64,000 bases of DNA from Buddleja alternifolia (Eukaryota > Streptophyta > Magnoliopsida > Lamiales > Scrophulariaceae). Position numbers and translations under genes: made by a program. The stretch is from NCBI GenBank assembly GCA_019426215.1, contig CM033403.1:2929001-2993000 (forward strand), in the 5' to 3' direction. Below the pieces are notes generated by a model. That model was not told the DNA's origin. It saw only the letters and a list, made by a program, of their open reading frames with translations, and made no database searches. Shown here one piece after another: positions 35,184 to 46,245 of the stretch (the first letter of the stretch is position 1; each line of letters opens with the position of its first letter).

Positions 35184-35393
35184 AAGAAATTGTACTACTC
35201 CATTGGGGTTCTTCAAGATTCAACACCAGAATGATATCATCGTCATTATATGAAGTACTACCAACATTCTATGTCATGGGCGGAATATTGTCAACATGTA
35301 ACTAATAATTTTCACTTGCAATATGAAAGTAGAGGTAGGATAGATACTAGTGATAGCGATTTCGATCCTCCTAGAAACTCGATGTGGTATTGA
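35184..35393 (+). pseudogene. Short coding-like remnant inside hAT element G
   Basis: About 70 codons in one frame with a single internal TGA (near 35232) end in FDPPRNSMWY and a stop at 35391-35393. The composition (many Tyr, His, Asp and Trp codons) is unlike random AT-rich DNA. The family is not recognised. It could be the C-terminus of a degenerate hAT-type protein or of a captured gene. Confidence 0.35.
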
Positions 35394-35433
35394 GTAGTAA
35401 CTTTTACTTCAATCTTGGTACATTTTATTTTAA

Positions 35434-35462
35434 CTAGTAGAAAGTACGTGTGTTGCACGTAA
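35434..35462 (-). repeat. Helitron-type 3' end inside hAT element G
   Basis: Minus-strand reading shows a hairpin with a perfect six-base stem, TACGTG-CAACA-CACGTA, then a short spacer and CTAG followed by T. This is the layout of plant Helitron 3' ends. The 5' terminus (TC after an A) was not found, so the extent is unknown. Confidence 0.45.
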
Positions 35463-37101
35463 AAGCATATGATGCATAAATGAAAAAAAAATTAAAATAT
35501 AATGGAGAAAATTCTTTCATTTTCTAACTTGATTCCTGTTTGTTTCTTTGTTTTTTTTCTTTTGGTGAGAACTTGATTATTGTTACTATTGTATTCTTTT
35601 TCTTTTTAATTTCAAATTCAGTTTCACGTTAGTTTAATTTGAAATAGTAATATTTAAAAGTATTGAATATTTAACGTGTATTTAGCTGAGCTTACCTAAT
35701 ACATCAGATAATGTATTGCTAAAAAAAAATTCTTCCTTAATTAGAGCTGTTACACGTCAGATAAAATAAGAAGTAATTTTTTCTTTATGTTATTCAAAAA
35801 ATAATAGAATTTGCTATTTTGCAAAGAGATGCATCTCTATTCTCCACCATTCCACTCTTATATGAATATTCATGATTTACTATCGATCATAAGTCTGAAG
35901 TGCTTCATGAATCCAACCTCCATAAGCAACTACACAATTTTTTTTTATCTCAATGACAACTCGAATATCTACTTTAGTCCTACACTAATAGTAATACAAG
36001 CCTTTTCCTCAAATATTTGATTTACAATTAAATTCCATCTTAGACAATGAAGCATAAACAAGTGAAAACTTATTTATTCCAAATATAACATATAAAGATG
36101 AAAATGATATGACCATTATTCAAAAATATGATTTACAATTAAAATTACCCTTGCATTGAATTCATACTTCCATGTTCATGGAATACTGATGCCAACTCCA
36201 ATATTGCTGCTCAAATTTTAGTATGAAAGTGTTAAGTATTGGCATGGCATATCTCACATGAAAACATATACAATGAATGTGAGAATTGTACCAAATAATG
36301 TTGACGGGCAAAGAGTATGATAAACCACACAACTTCCAATGAACACAAAGCAAACTATTCTTTCGCCTTTCACCAAAGAATACCTAGTGCTCCCTATAAT
36401 TCTTTCTGCTACCTCTCCCAACTACATAGCATTCATCTTCCAAGCACTTACAATACTCCATGCATGCACCTTCACAAAGTTCAACCTTATATAGAATTAT
36501 TACTATAACTCTTAAAATTTGAGACTATTAACTGCTACCTAGTAGTGGTAATTAATTTAGTGGATGCCTTCTTATTACTCAAGGCTTTTGGAGTTTTAAC
36601 AATTAACAATAACAATTATTGTTATTACATAATGGCCATCAATTTGGCTGATTGTGGTTCCCTTTTTATGGCTAATAATCAATTTTGTAGGATGGTGGAA
36701 TGAATAACATAGTTGAGGGTAGAAGTGTAAAATCACAATTGGAAGAAACGCAAAGATATCCACACCTTTAGTATAGTATTGATGAAGTTCTCATGAGATT
36801 TGGTTATTATCTTACTATCAAATTATATTTATTTCATATTTTTTGCGACAGTTTTTAGTGATATTATTTAACAAATTCATTATTCATATATTATATATAG
36901 AATATTATTGGTGTAAAAGATGCATAAGTATAATAATTAAAGTTACCCAAAATTTTATTGTAAATTTCCAAATATTTTTATAAATTTTCATGATTTCCTT
37001 AAAATCGAAATCGAAATTTTAAATATCCCCGAAATTTTCATCGAAGTTTCCATAAATTTACTACACCGATATCTACCCCAAAATTGAAATTTAAGACCTT
37101 G

Positions 37102-37109
37102 AATCCGGC
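37102..37109. repeat. Target-site duplication of hAT element G (right)
   Basis: AATCCGGC, identical to 34427-34434. Confidence 0.93.
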
Positions 37110-38056
37110 TAACAGCACCCAGGAATCTTTACCTATTTCTAGGGCAATCCCACATTAGTTTCGGATGATGTGTTGATTCTCGTTGCACCCTAACCTATGT
37201 TCTTTCGAATGGATACAATAGGCACAATAGCAAGCATATGGTGATCAAGCATATGATTGTGATAAAAGCACAAAATCAACACACAAAGCAATAGGAGAAT
37301 TAAAACGAAAATTCACTTCACATATATTGATTTGTAAAATAGGCCTTCACATGGCCTTAGTACTACAATTTAGCCTCTCATCAAGGCTTTAAGGAAATCC
37401 AATACAAACATATACATATTCATGTAAATAAACATGTAAATGAAAATAATGAAAACTCCCTCAATTGCTTGATGATGAATCCTTGCTTTAGATCTTCAAT
37501 ATCTAATCAAATCTCTTTCCTTCTCCTTCCAATTGATGATAAAATGGCTCAAAAACCTAGAAATATGCCTTCAATCCCCAGGGATTCGAACCCTTCAAAT
37601 GAGCTGAAAATTTCCTTTTATAGCTTCCAAAAACGGTTACAACGGCGCCCAAGCACGGGTGAATCGGCGCCTAGGCGCTGCCTACGTGGCAGGAGTTTCT
37701 TTGGAAAGAAGTCGGGCGGCGCCCAAGCGTGGGACTACTGGCGCTCGGGCGCGGATGCTAAGGCGCCCAGGCGTGAGTAATGTGGCGCCTAGGCGCGAGC
37801 ATGCGAATACTTAAACTTCTCTTCATCTTCTGGCGCCCAGGCGTGAGTAATGTGGCGCCTAGATGCCAGCATGCGAATGCTTCTCTAGAGTTCGTTTGAA
37901 ATGCCATCTTTTGCCCTTTTCTTCGTGTATCTTCGCTTAACACCTGAATTCATTTAACACACATATTAAAGGTACGAGTGGCACAATTCAAGCTATAAAT
38001 GGACCTAAATCGTCAATAAAAGGGCTAAAAGCACTTGCAAAAATGACTCCTATCAA

Positions 38057-38070
38057 CCCCCCCAAACTTA
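38057..38070 (-). other. Polypurine tract of element F
   Basis: Minus-strand TAAGTTTGGGGGGG directly precedes the 3' LTR and would prime plus-strand DNA synthesis. Two further copies of the same word lie upstream at 39275-39287 and 39340-39358. Confidence 0.85.
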
Positions 38071-39739
38071 TCAATTGCTCGTCCTCAAGTAATAAGAGCT
38101 ATAGGATAGGAAAAAAAAATCATCATCACACACGGGAGAAACAGAAAGAAAGAAAAACTACTTAACTCGCTTTCGTGGAGTACACGGTTGCATTTAGCGA
38201 ATGCAACAAGCCTTTGAACCCTTGAGTTACCTCAAAGGACGAGTTATAGTCTCCTGAGGGTTTGCATACGATATACCCACAAAATCAAAAGATTTTCAAC
38301 TCCGATCAATCAACACAAATCAATATGATTAATAAAAACACAATGGCATGAATTCATCTGTTTAAGCTCAAATTTACATATATATACACGTCACACACTT
38401 GCTCATGTTATGCCTTAACATTAAAAAGATCATCCAAAGGGTGAAGTGTAATAAATCTCAAGCATTATAGTCGAGTGGCATTCTTACCACTTTTCAAGCA
38501 TTAATCCCATATCTATCAATTTTCGATTAGTCACATGGCACGAGAATTGAAGAGAACTTCATAGCCACTTAAAATTCATCACTTAATCCACTTTAGGCGT
38601 TAACTTAAGCAACTTTCAACTCAAAACATTAAAGGCTAGACCATGTGCAATGTTCGGTTCTCTTAAGCTTTCTATGACACCCTTGTAACGAGCTTTAGGC
38701 CAATAACTCCCAAACCAGACGGCTTTAGGGTATTAAGTGTAGAGACACTCCTAAGGGCTTAATCGCTCGAGTGTCAAAGGCCACAAAACCAAACTAGGTC
38801 CTTATTCCTTTTACACTTTCATTCGCTTGAGCTTAGCTCAAATTAGCTTAATAGTACAGTATTCTAGGCATGGTGCTCTTCGCTCCCAGTATCTATTAAG
38901 CCTGACTTTTGCAATCATACCAATGTTCAACGTCTTTTTTCTTGTTAAGCATACAAAGTTAACATTCTCAGCTCATAACACATGTGAAAATTCTAGATTA
39001 ATATTTTTGGGATCAAGCCTTTAAGTGTTTCACAATGGTTACCCACTCAACTCCTCTACCCTCGACTTATCTGCATATGTGAATCATCTTAAGGTCAATC
39101 TAGTCTAGTTTAGGGTCCCACAAGCAAGGAACGATGTGTATAGTCATTAAAATCCACATTGATAGAGAAAACATGCCATGTATTCAAATTAACCATTCTC
39201 AATGCATCGAGTGAAGGGTTGAAATTCTATCCAAAATTTTCAAAATTGCACAAGTTTCACATGTAGAGGTACCACCCCCCCAAACTTGGACCGAAATATA
39301 TAAAACATGGATAAACACGACTACAATGGATTTAGTATACCCCCCCCCCCCAAACTTAACATTAACATTGTCCCCAATGTTCGAAAAAGAAAAGGGCAAA
39401 GTACACATCACCATAGAGTTGCTGAAAAGCAAACCCGAGTCCTAAACTGCAATTGTGTCCAAGAGTGGCAATAGCGATGAGAGCAATAAAAGCAACAACT
39501 ACACACGAAACGATGCTAGCCAGACAAAGCGTTAAGAATGGATAGAAGCGAGAAGCGAGAAACGAAAAACACCAAACAACAAAACACATGATAACTAAAA
39601 CAAACATGCTTCGACTAAAAACAACGGATGAAACAACCACAACAAAAATATCCATAAACAAACATCAACAGAAACTAATAACTAAACAAGATAAAAAGAA
39701 AACCAACAAAAGAAAATAGGAAAAGACTGAATAGATATG
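38071..39739 (-). other. 3' untranslated region of element F
   Basis: About 1.7 kb lies between the post-pol ORF and the 3' LTR. It contains two extra polypurine-like words (39275-39287 and 39340-39358). A T-rich minus-strand stretch (39661-39362) could encode a very hydrophobic 99-residue peptide. No known protein is recognised. Confidence 0.55.
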
Positions 39740-41046
39740 CTAATCATTCTCATTGACAAAACGGTCCACAAAACCATCATCTCTCGTCTCATGGCCACCC
39801 TCATCCTTGTTTCCTCCCATTAGATCATCCATGTCGAGCATATCATCTGTGCCTCCCTCGGGCGCAGCTGAATCACCCCTAATGACTATTGCACCGGCAC
39901 CGATCAGATCATCCGGAGGAGGAGTAGAAGAGTGCGGGAAATGTGGGGGCGCTGAATAGTCAAAAGGCCCACAGCCCAAGAATGCATCCTACTCTAGGAA
40001 CAACTGGCGAAAATAAACACATCCCTCACTCATCATGGCATGCATATTAGTCCTGAATTGCCGCAGATCAGTCTGAAGGGTCTCCACATCAGACGATGTG
40101 GGGTGGCCGGATCCGGTGCCATGAGCCGGGCGAGCTCTTGGGGAGAAGGGCTGAAGCAGGGGCGTCCAAGAAGGGGAGAGGTGTACCGGCAGGGTCTGTA
40201 GTCTCGCACAAAGCTGAAATGAGAGACGGGAAGATAAACGGATTCTTCTTTGGATTGGCTGACTCCCCCACATTTCCTCTTAGCCTGTTTTGGGTCAACC
40301 ACTGGAATGAATTCAATGCCCATCCTCTGGAGATGCCCTAATAAAGTCCAATGGATCACCCCTACGAAGTTAACCTGTCGCTCTGTCATGATGGCGAATA
40401 TAAGCACGGCCCGTTCCTTGTTCAACTCTGATCCGTTGGAGCTCGAAAGAAGGTTAAAGTGGATGAAGTCAAGCCAAAAGGCTGCCTCGGGTAGCAAGAT
40501 ACGACGGGGTAAGTATGACTCCCCTTCGGGCCAAGTCGTACCCGCGATAGCAATGATCCCCAGGATCTCGTCGAGCGAAACAGTGTATGTCCCGTCTAGC
40601 TTGTAGAGATCAAGATATCCGCAAGTCTGGGGAATCGCCATCCCGAGGCACTCACTAAGAGCAGTAGCATCAAAATTGACCTTGCGACTCCGAACCTGAA
40701 TCGTGTCCGCCTTATAGATAGATTTGTTGGTGATGGAAATGTAGGCCCCGGTACTATAAAAATCCAGAATCCAAGGAAGGCGAATACCCTCTAAGGGACC
40801 ACAAAAATAGTCCAACCCGTGGAACTCAATGCGGGCTTTCATGGCAGTCTTAGCTCTAGGAGCAAACGGCTTTTCTTTGATAATTGTCCGACTGTGTAAC
40901 CCGTTAAAAATGATTTCTGCTTTCGGGTTTAAAGAACGTGGAAGCGTAGTAGGTGATATTGTGTCTTGTGGGGGCTCGGGGTTGGTGGATGACCCTTCCC
41001 CTATCTTCTTCTTACCCTTGGATTGTTTCGAGGTTTGCTTAGGCAT
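39740..41046 (-). pseudogene. Athila-type post-pol ORF (putative plant transposon protein domain)
   Basis: It starts MPKQTSKQSKGKKK at ATG 41046-41044. A basic, disordered N-terminus is followed by a globular region of about 200 residues with GLDYFCGPLEGIRLPW, a YLDLYKLDG block and AAFWLDFIHFNLL. It ends in an ERAVLIFAIMTERQVNFVG helix pair. This is the pattern of the plant transposon protein domain that Athila elements carry after pol. A frameshift near 40170 and an in-frame TAG at 39991-39989 break it. The acidic C-terminus ends at 39740. Function is unknown; it occupies the envelope-like position, but I see no signal peptide or membrane span in it. Confidence 0.8.
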
Positions 41047-41199
41047 TGTGTATAGAATTGCAGCAGCGTAACGATATCTCACAACAACCCAAAAATGCAC
41101 AACCGAATACAACAATGCCCAACTGAAATCGTAGCTAACCCACAATAAACCCAAACGATCTAGCACACCAATCAACCAACCAACAAATTTCACCTAAAC

Positions 41200-42288
41200 G
41201 AAAGAACCATTTCGCACAAGACAGCTCTTAGCCAATAACACACAGTTTGGAGACAAACTATTGCAAAGCCTAACACAAACAGCAATTTGAAACCCCTCAA
41301 TGCAACCAATCGATAAACCTCAACAATTCCGGCAGAAAATCAAAAAAATCGACAAGCCCATGCCCGAGTTGGCTCAAATACGCATAATGTGAAAAAGGAT
41401 TAGCCAATCACTCATCTTAGTGTCGAAAATGCACAGATCCGATGGCAACCCGAGACCATAAAATGCGAGGAGAGAAGTTGTAGCTGGTCATGGCGACGAA
41501 TCCACGGCGAAGATCGACGGAGATTGATGAAAATCGCCGGTGCTGGCAGCGGTGACGGTGGATTTAAGGTGGAGATGGGGTGGGCTCGGTGGAACAGAGT
41601 GTAGAGAGGGAGAGATGATGAATTTTGACCTAACTTTGACTGAATATTAAAATAAATACCTGTTCGGCGCCCAGGCGCTGCGAAACAAAATGAGCCTGTT
41701 GGACTTCAATCAACGCTCGGGCGTGGGGGACTTGACGCTTGAGCATGGTTCAAACGGCGCCCAGGCGTGGAAGTGGTGGCGCTCAGGCACCATGATGCAA
41801 AGCAAGGGTGACTTCTGGTCTCCTTCGGCGCCTGAGCGTGGGATTCTGGCGCCGGGGCGTGTTGTGTATCGGCGTCCAGGCATGGATTGAATGGCGCCTG
41901 GGCGTGGTTCTGTGAACCGAAATGCCAGTTCAGGGTGATCGGCGCCTAGGCGTGACTTTTGACGCGTTGAAATTAAAGTCCGTTTCCTGCAAAAATAAAG
42001 AAAGAAAACAATTAACACATCGATTAACACAAACTAACAAACAATAAGCAAGATTAAACAAAATAAAACAAAGCAAACTAAACTAGAAAAAAGAAAAGAC
42101 GAGAAAGGAAAGAGAGCTTGGGTTGCCTCCCAAGAAGCGCTTGTTTATAGTCATTAGCTTGACTTTGTGCTCTTTGAGGTTCAAATAGGTGGCCCATTTA
42201 ACACGACAATATCCTTATCATGTCTCCATTTGTTCTTGGACCCCACTCGTCTCCACTCATATTGCGGTGATTTGAGATTAGACCTTTG
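41200..42288 (-). other. Spacer of element F where pol should be
   Basis: Nothing like RT, RNase H or integrase can be read on either strand between the protease and the post-pol ORF. The segment carries a dense cluster of GGCGCC-type words at 41665-41960. Near 41500 is a GC-rich patch that may belong to the leader of the post-pol ORF. Confidence 0.7.
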
Positions 42289-44742
42289 TTACGGATTTGT
42301 CTTACGTGGATGTGGTGGAATGTACTTCATGCAAAAATCAGCTTTTCTCACCTTGCCTTGTTGCCCATTGGGGACCTCATCCTCCACCGTAAGAGTGCCC
42401 TTAGTCTTACCAAGTGCGCCTTTCTCATCAAACAAAAGGTGAATAGCCTCGACATATGAATAGGTAAGATCATCCATAAGCGGTTGCATGTCATGATAAA
42501 CATCAAATATCACCTTTTCAACACCCACCTTCAATGTCAACTTACCCTTTCCCACGTCGATCTTGGCGTTGCTAGTGGCTAGGAAGGGTCTTCCTAGAAT
42601 CAAGGAGACGTCACTATCCATTTCGAGAACCACGAAGTCAACCGGATAGAAGAACTTGTCGACTTGTACAATGACATCCTCGATAATGCCCTTTGGTTTC
42701 TTGATAGAGTGATCTGCCAATTGCACGGACATGGATGTTGGTGTAGGATCTCCAAGGCCGAGCTTCTTAAAAATAGAGTAGGGAAGAAGGTTGATACTCG
42801 CTCCCGAATCACAAAGGACTTTGTTGAACTTGAGATGGCCAATAGTGCACGGTATTGTGAGACTCCTTGGGTCCTTTAGCTTGCAAGGTAATTCGCTAAG
42901 TAAGACGGCGGAGCACTCCTCGGTTAGAGAAAACGTTTCATTTCCCTCCCACTATTTCTTGTTGGATAGAATATCCTTGAAGAACTTAAGATAGTTTGGC
43001 ATTTGCAAAATAGCGTCCACAAAAGGAATATTTATCCTCACCTCACGAAGAATAGACAAAATACGGAGGAAACTCGGATCCATCTCCTTCTTTTTCCTTT
43101 TCTGTGCATTTGGAAACGGAAGACGGATCTCAATGGGAGGAGGAGGCATTGGAGTCGAGGAACCAAGACTAGAAGTAACAGGAAATGGGGAAATGGCGCC
43201 TGGGCGCTGATATCGGCGCCTGGACGCGAAGTTGGATACGCCTGGGCGTGTGGAAAGTGGCGCTCAGGCGCGGCTGTGCGTACCAATTCTTCCTGCTAAG
43301 TGAAATCCGGCGATTGGGCGCCATCTGCGTCACGCCTAGGAGCGCGAGTGATTAGCAGATTTTCAATTCCAGGTGTGTCTGGCGCCTGGGCACCATCTGA
43401 GGGGCGCTTGGGCGCCGATGCTCAGACTGATTCAATTTCCAATGGTGCTCCACTCCTTACAGTAATTGCATAACATTGTTCTTTCGGGTTCTTCTCCGTG
43501 TCGCTTGGTAGAGTTCCGGGGCTCTTGCACTAATCGCGTTTGAGATTTGTCCCATTTGTGTTCGCATATCCTTCCTCTCCATGAACATATCCTTCATCAT
43601 ATTACGGATTTCATTGATCGTCGTATCCGATTTTTTTATTTGAGCATCAAGTCGCTCGTCGATTGTGGGAGGTCGTACTTGCCCTTGCCTTTGTACATTG
43701 AGATTTCCTTGCCTCGGAGGTGGGTTGTTGAAAGGAGGAGTTGGTTGTTGGTTGTTGAAAGGAGGCCTCGGAGGTTGGTAAATGCCCGGTTGTGCGTTTT
43801 GTGCAGGGTTTGGTCTCCTTGGGAAGTTTTCGGGTACATGAAAGTTCAATTGGTGTCGATTATGATTCCCAACAAAATTTACATCTACAACCTCCGGTTT
43901 CGGGGCAACCACTTCCTCTAATTCTTGCACACAAGCAACCCGTCGATTTGCTGGAGGAAGCTCATCATCATCTTCGGGGTAAAGTTCATCCTCCCTAGCC
44001 ATTTGCTCAAGCTTAATCCACACGGTCCTACTATCAAGGCCCAAAAGGTCACCACCGCCTCCCGCATTGAGTCAGTGTCGAATCCGAGATTGGACTCCAT
44101 TATAGAAATGTTGCACTTGATCGTCTCGGGTATAATTGTGATTGGGGCACTTTCGTAGCATACCCTTGTATCTTGCCCATGCGGATGCTAAAGACTCGTT
44201 CCTTGTTCGTTTGAACCCTTTGATTTCACTTCTGAGCTCGTTGATTTTTGATGGAGGGAAGAATTTGTTGAGAAACTCATCTACAAGATCATCCCATGTT
44301 CCAATTGATTGTGGGGGCAATGACTTGTACCACAACGTCGCCTCATCTTTTAAGGAGAAATGAAATAATCGGAGGCGGATGGCATCAAGATCTCGTGGGT
44401 TGAACCATAAAACGGCTCCGCTTGAACCATCCTGAACATATGAGAGGTAATGTGAAAATGTGGAGTAGCAAAATTCGGGAAGATAACGGGTCCCAGTGTA
44501 GTGTTTACCCGGGGTGGTTGATTACCACGAACCGATGGAGGAGGCGGTGGAGGTGCCGGTTGCATAGCTTGGAGTATATTTTCCAACCATTCCCTATTTT
44601 CTGGGAGATTCATATCGGGAAAGTTTCCATTCAGATTTGGATTGAAATTGTGGGCCATTTCTCGAGTTCGTCTACTAGCCCGAAGAACACGCTCTATCTC
44701 GGGCTCAAAATCGTATAGGGGCTCGTTGGATGAGCGGGTCAT
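42289..44742 (-). pseudogene. gag-pro: Athila-type gag-protease pseudogene of element F
   Basis: Gag starts MTRSSNEPLYDFEPEIERV at 44742. A frameshift near 44390 precedes the retrotransposon gag domain (WYKSLPPQSIGTWDDL, FLNKFFPP, at 44335-44080). A stop lies at 44072, and a Pro/Asn/Gln-rich nucleocapsid-like part ends at 43457. A linker full of GGCGCC-type words (43190-43420), read as Ala/Pro/Gly-rich peptide, leads to the retropepsin domain. That domain has TEECSAVLLSELPCKL, the catalytic CDSGAS near 42810 and LILGRPFLAT near 42590. Protease active-site residues are intact. The reading frame closes at 42289, and the reverse transcriptase that normally follows is missing. Confidence 0.88.
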
Positions 44743-44880
44743 GCACCACAAGTCAAACCTTTCAATTAAGCACAAGAAACAAAATTAGACTAATACTAAA
44801 ATAAAGGAAAATCAAGAAATAAACGAAAAACTAAGAATTATGAAAACGTAAACAAAAATCAAAAACTAAAAATAAACAAG

Positions 44881-44898
44881 TCCCCGGCAACGGCGCCA
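44881..44898 (-). other. Primer-binding site of element F (tRNA-Asp type)
   Basis: Minus-strand TGGCGCCGTTGCCGGGGA is complementary to the 3' end of plant tRNA-Asp. It lies six bases inside the 5' LTR. This primer is characteristic of Athila elements. Confidence 0.93.
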
Positions 44899-44904
44899 AA
44901 AACT

Positions 44905-46245
44905 TGACACGCTAAATGCTAATGTGCGTAGTAGCAAGTGCACTAGTCGTGATAGTAATAAAAGTGGACTAAAGGTCAGGGTTATCGAACCACAAGGACT
45001 AGGTATTTTAGTTTATGATTAATGAAAATGGACAAAACTAAATTGCAATAAAACGAGTAAGCAAGCAAAGAACAAAAGAGAAACGGACTATAGATTAAAT
45101 CTCAAGAGTGACAAAATGACTAAGGCACATGCTACAACCTAATCTACTCATCAATATACGTGAGCTACTCTTCAAATTATTAGACTCCTATTGCTTCGGT
45201 GGAAAATCCTTAATTAACTATTACTCGATGTCTCGGCTCATAGTAATCCTACGATTAATTGACGATTCTCTAAATATGTCTATCCGAGAATCTAATCAAT
45301 AACTATGCATTAACGTTCTAGAATTTCCTCGGATAAACCCGGCTAACAGCACCCGGGAATCTTTACCTATTTCTAGGGCAATCCCACATTAGTTTCGGAT
45401 GATGTGTTGATTCTCGTTGCACCCTAACCTATGTTCTTTCGAATGGATACAATAGGCACAACAGCAAGCATATGGTGATCAAGCATATGATTGTGATAAA
45501 AGCACAAAATCAACACACAAAGCAATAGGAAAATTAATACGAAAATTCACTTCACATATATTGATTTGTAAAATAGACCTTCACATGGCCTTAGTACTAC
45601 AATTTAGCCTCTCATCAAGGCTTTAAGGAAATCCAATACAAACATATACATATTCATATAAATAAACATGTAAATGCAAATAATGAAAACTCCCTCAATT
45701 GCTTGATGATGAATCCTTGCTTTAGATCTTCAATCTCTAATCAAATCTCTTTCCTTCTCCTTCCAATTGATGATAAAATGGCTCAAAAACCCAGAAATAT
45801 GCCTTCAATCCCCTGGAATTCGAACCCTTCAAATGAGTTGAAAATTTCCTTTTATAGCTTCCAAAAACGGTTACAACGGCGCCCAAGAGCGGGAGAATCG
45901 GCGCCTAGGTGCCGCCTACGTGGCAGGAGTTTCTTGGGAGAGAAGTCGGGCGACGCCCAGGCGTGAGTAATGTGGCGCCTAGGCGCGAGCATGCGAATGC
46001 TTACACTTCTCTTCATCTTCTGGCGCCCAGGCGTGAGTAATGTGGCGCCTAGGTACCAGCACGTGAATGCTTCTCTAGAGTTTGTTTGAAATGTTGTTGT
46101 TTGCCCTTTTCTTCGTGTATCTTCGCTTAACACCTGAATTCACTTAACACACATATTAATGGTACGAGTGGCACAATTCAAGCTATAAATGGACCTAAAT
46201 CGTCAATAAAAGGGCTAAAAGCACGTGGAAAAGCGACTCCTATCA
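44905..46245 (-). repeat. 5' LTR of element F
   Basis: A 1341-bp LTR, TGACACGCTAAATG to CTCCTATCA in plus orientation, so TGATAGGAG to GTGTCA in the element's sense. GGCGCC-type words cluster at 45885-46055. It shows the empty target of hAT element G. Confidence 0.94.

Larger units (their letters stand above)
34435..37101. mobile_element. Non-autonomous hAT transposon G
   Basis: Exact 8-bp duplications AATCCGGC (34427-34434 and 37102-37109) flank 2667 bp. Termini are CATGGTCTTAAATTTC and, on the minus strand from the right, CAAGGTCTTAAATTTC. The CA-GG start, short terminal repeats and 8-bp duplication identify the hAT superfamily. CCGAAATTTCGG-type words fill both subterminal regions. No transposase was found. 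The middle holds a short coding-like remnant and a Helitron-type 3' end. The empty site is visible in the other LTR of F near 45331-45345. Confidence 0.92.
34002..38055 (-). repeat. 3' LTR of element F, split by hAT element G
   Basis: Without G and one 8-bp duplication it is about 1.38 kb and matches 44905-46245 at roughly 94-95% by eye. It starts GCTAAATGCTAAC, lacking the TGACAC that opens the other copy, and ends CTCCTATCA. GGCGCC-type words crowd 37640-37880. Confidence 0.92.
34002..46245 (-). mobile_element. Athila-like Ty3/gypsy element F, lacking RT and integrase
   Basis: The minus-strand order is 5' LTR (44905-46245), a primer-binding site matching tRNA-Asp, gag with protease, spacer, post-pol ORF, polypurine tract and 3' LTR (34002-38055, enlarged by hAT element G). 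The tRNA-Asp primer and the protease and gag sequences place it with Athila. No reverse transcriptase, RNase H or integrase is present between the protease (ending 42289) and the post-pol ORF (starting 41046), so it is non-autonomous. It interrupts the third ORF of Sirevirus E. The flank after 46245 is GTTTG, and no duplicate is found at the left, where the first six LTR bases are also missing. Confidence 0.93.

Noticed and set aside
37469..37780. ORF of about 100 codons in both LTRs of element F
   Set aside because: It lies in LTR sequence with no family resemblance and ends in the GGCGCC word cluster; the two copies differ in frame, so it is not under coding constraint.
39753..39959. Plus-strand Ser/Pro-rich ORF
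   Set aside because: It mirrors the acidic C-terminus of the Athila-type post-pol ORF on the minus strand.
43038..43286. Minus-strand ORF overlapping the gag-protease linker of element F
   Set aside because: It is a chance frame through the GGCGCC words; the gag-protease frame explains the region.
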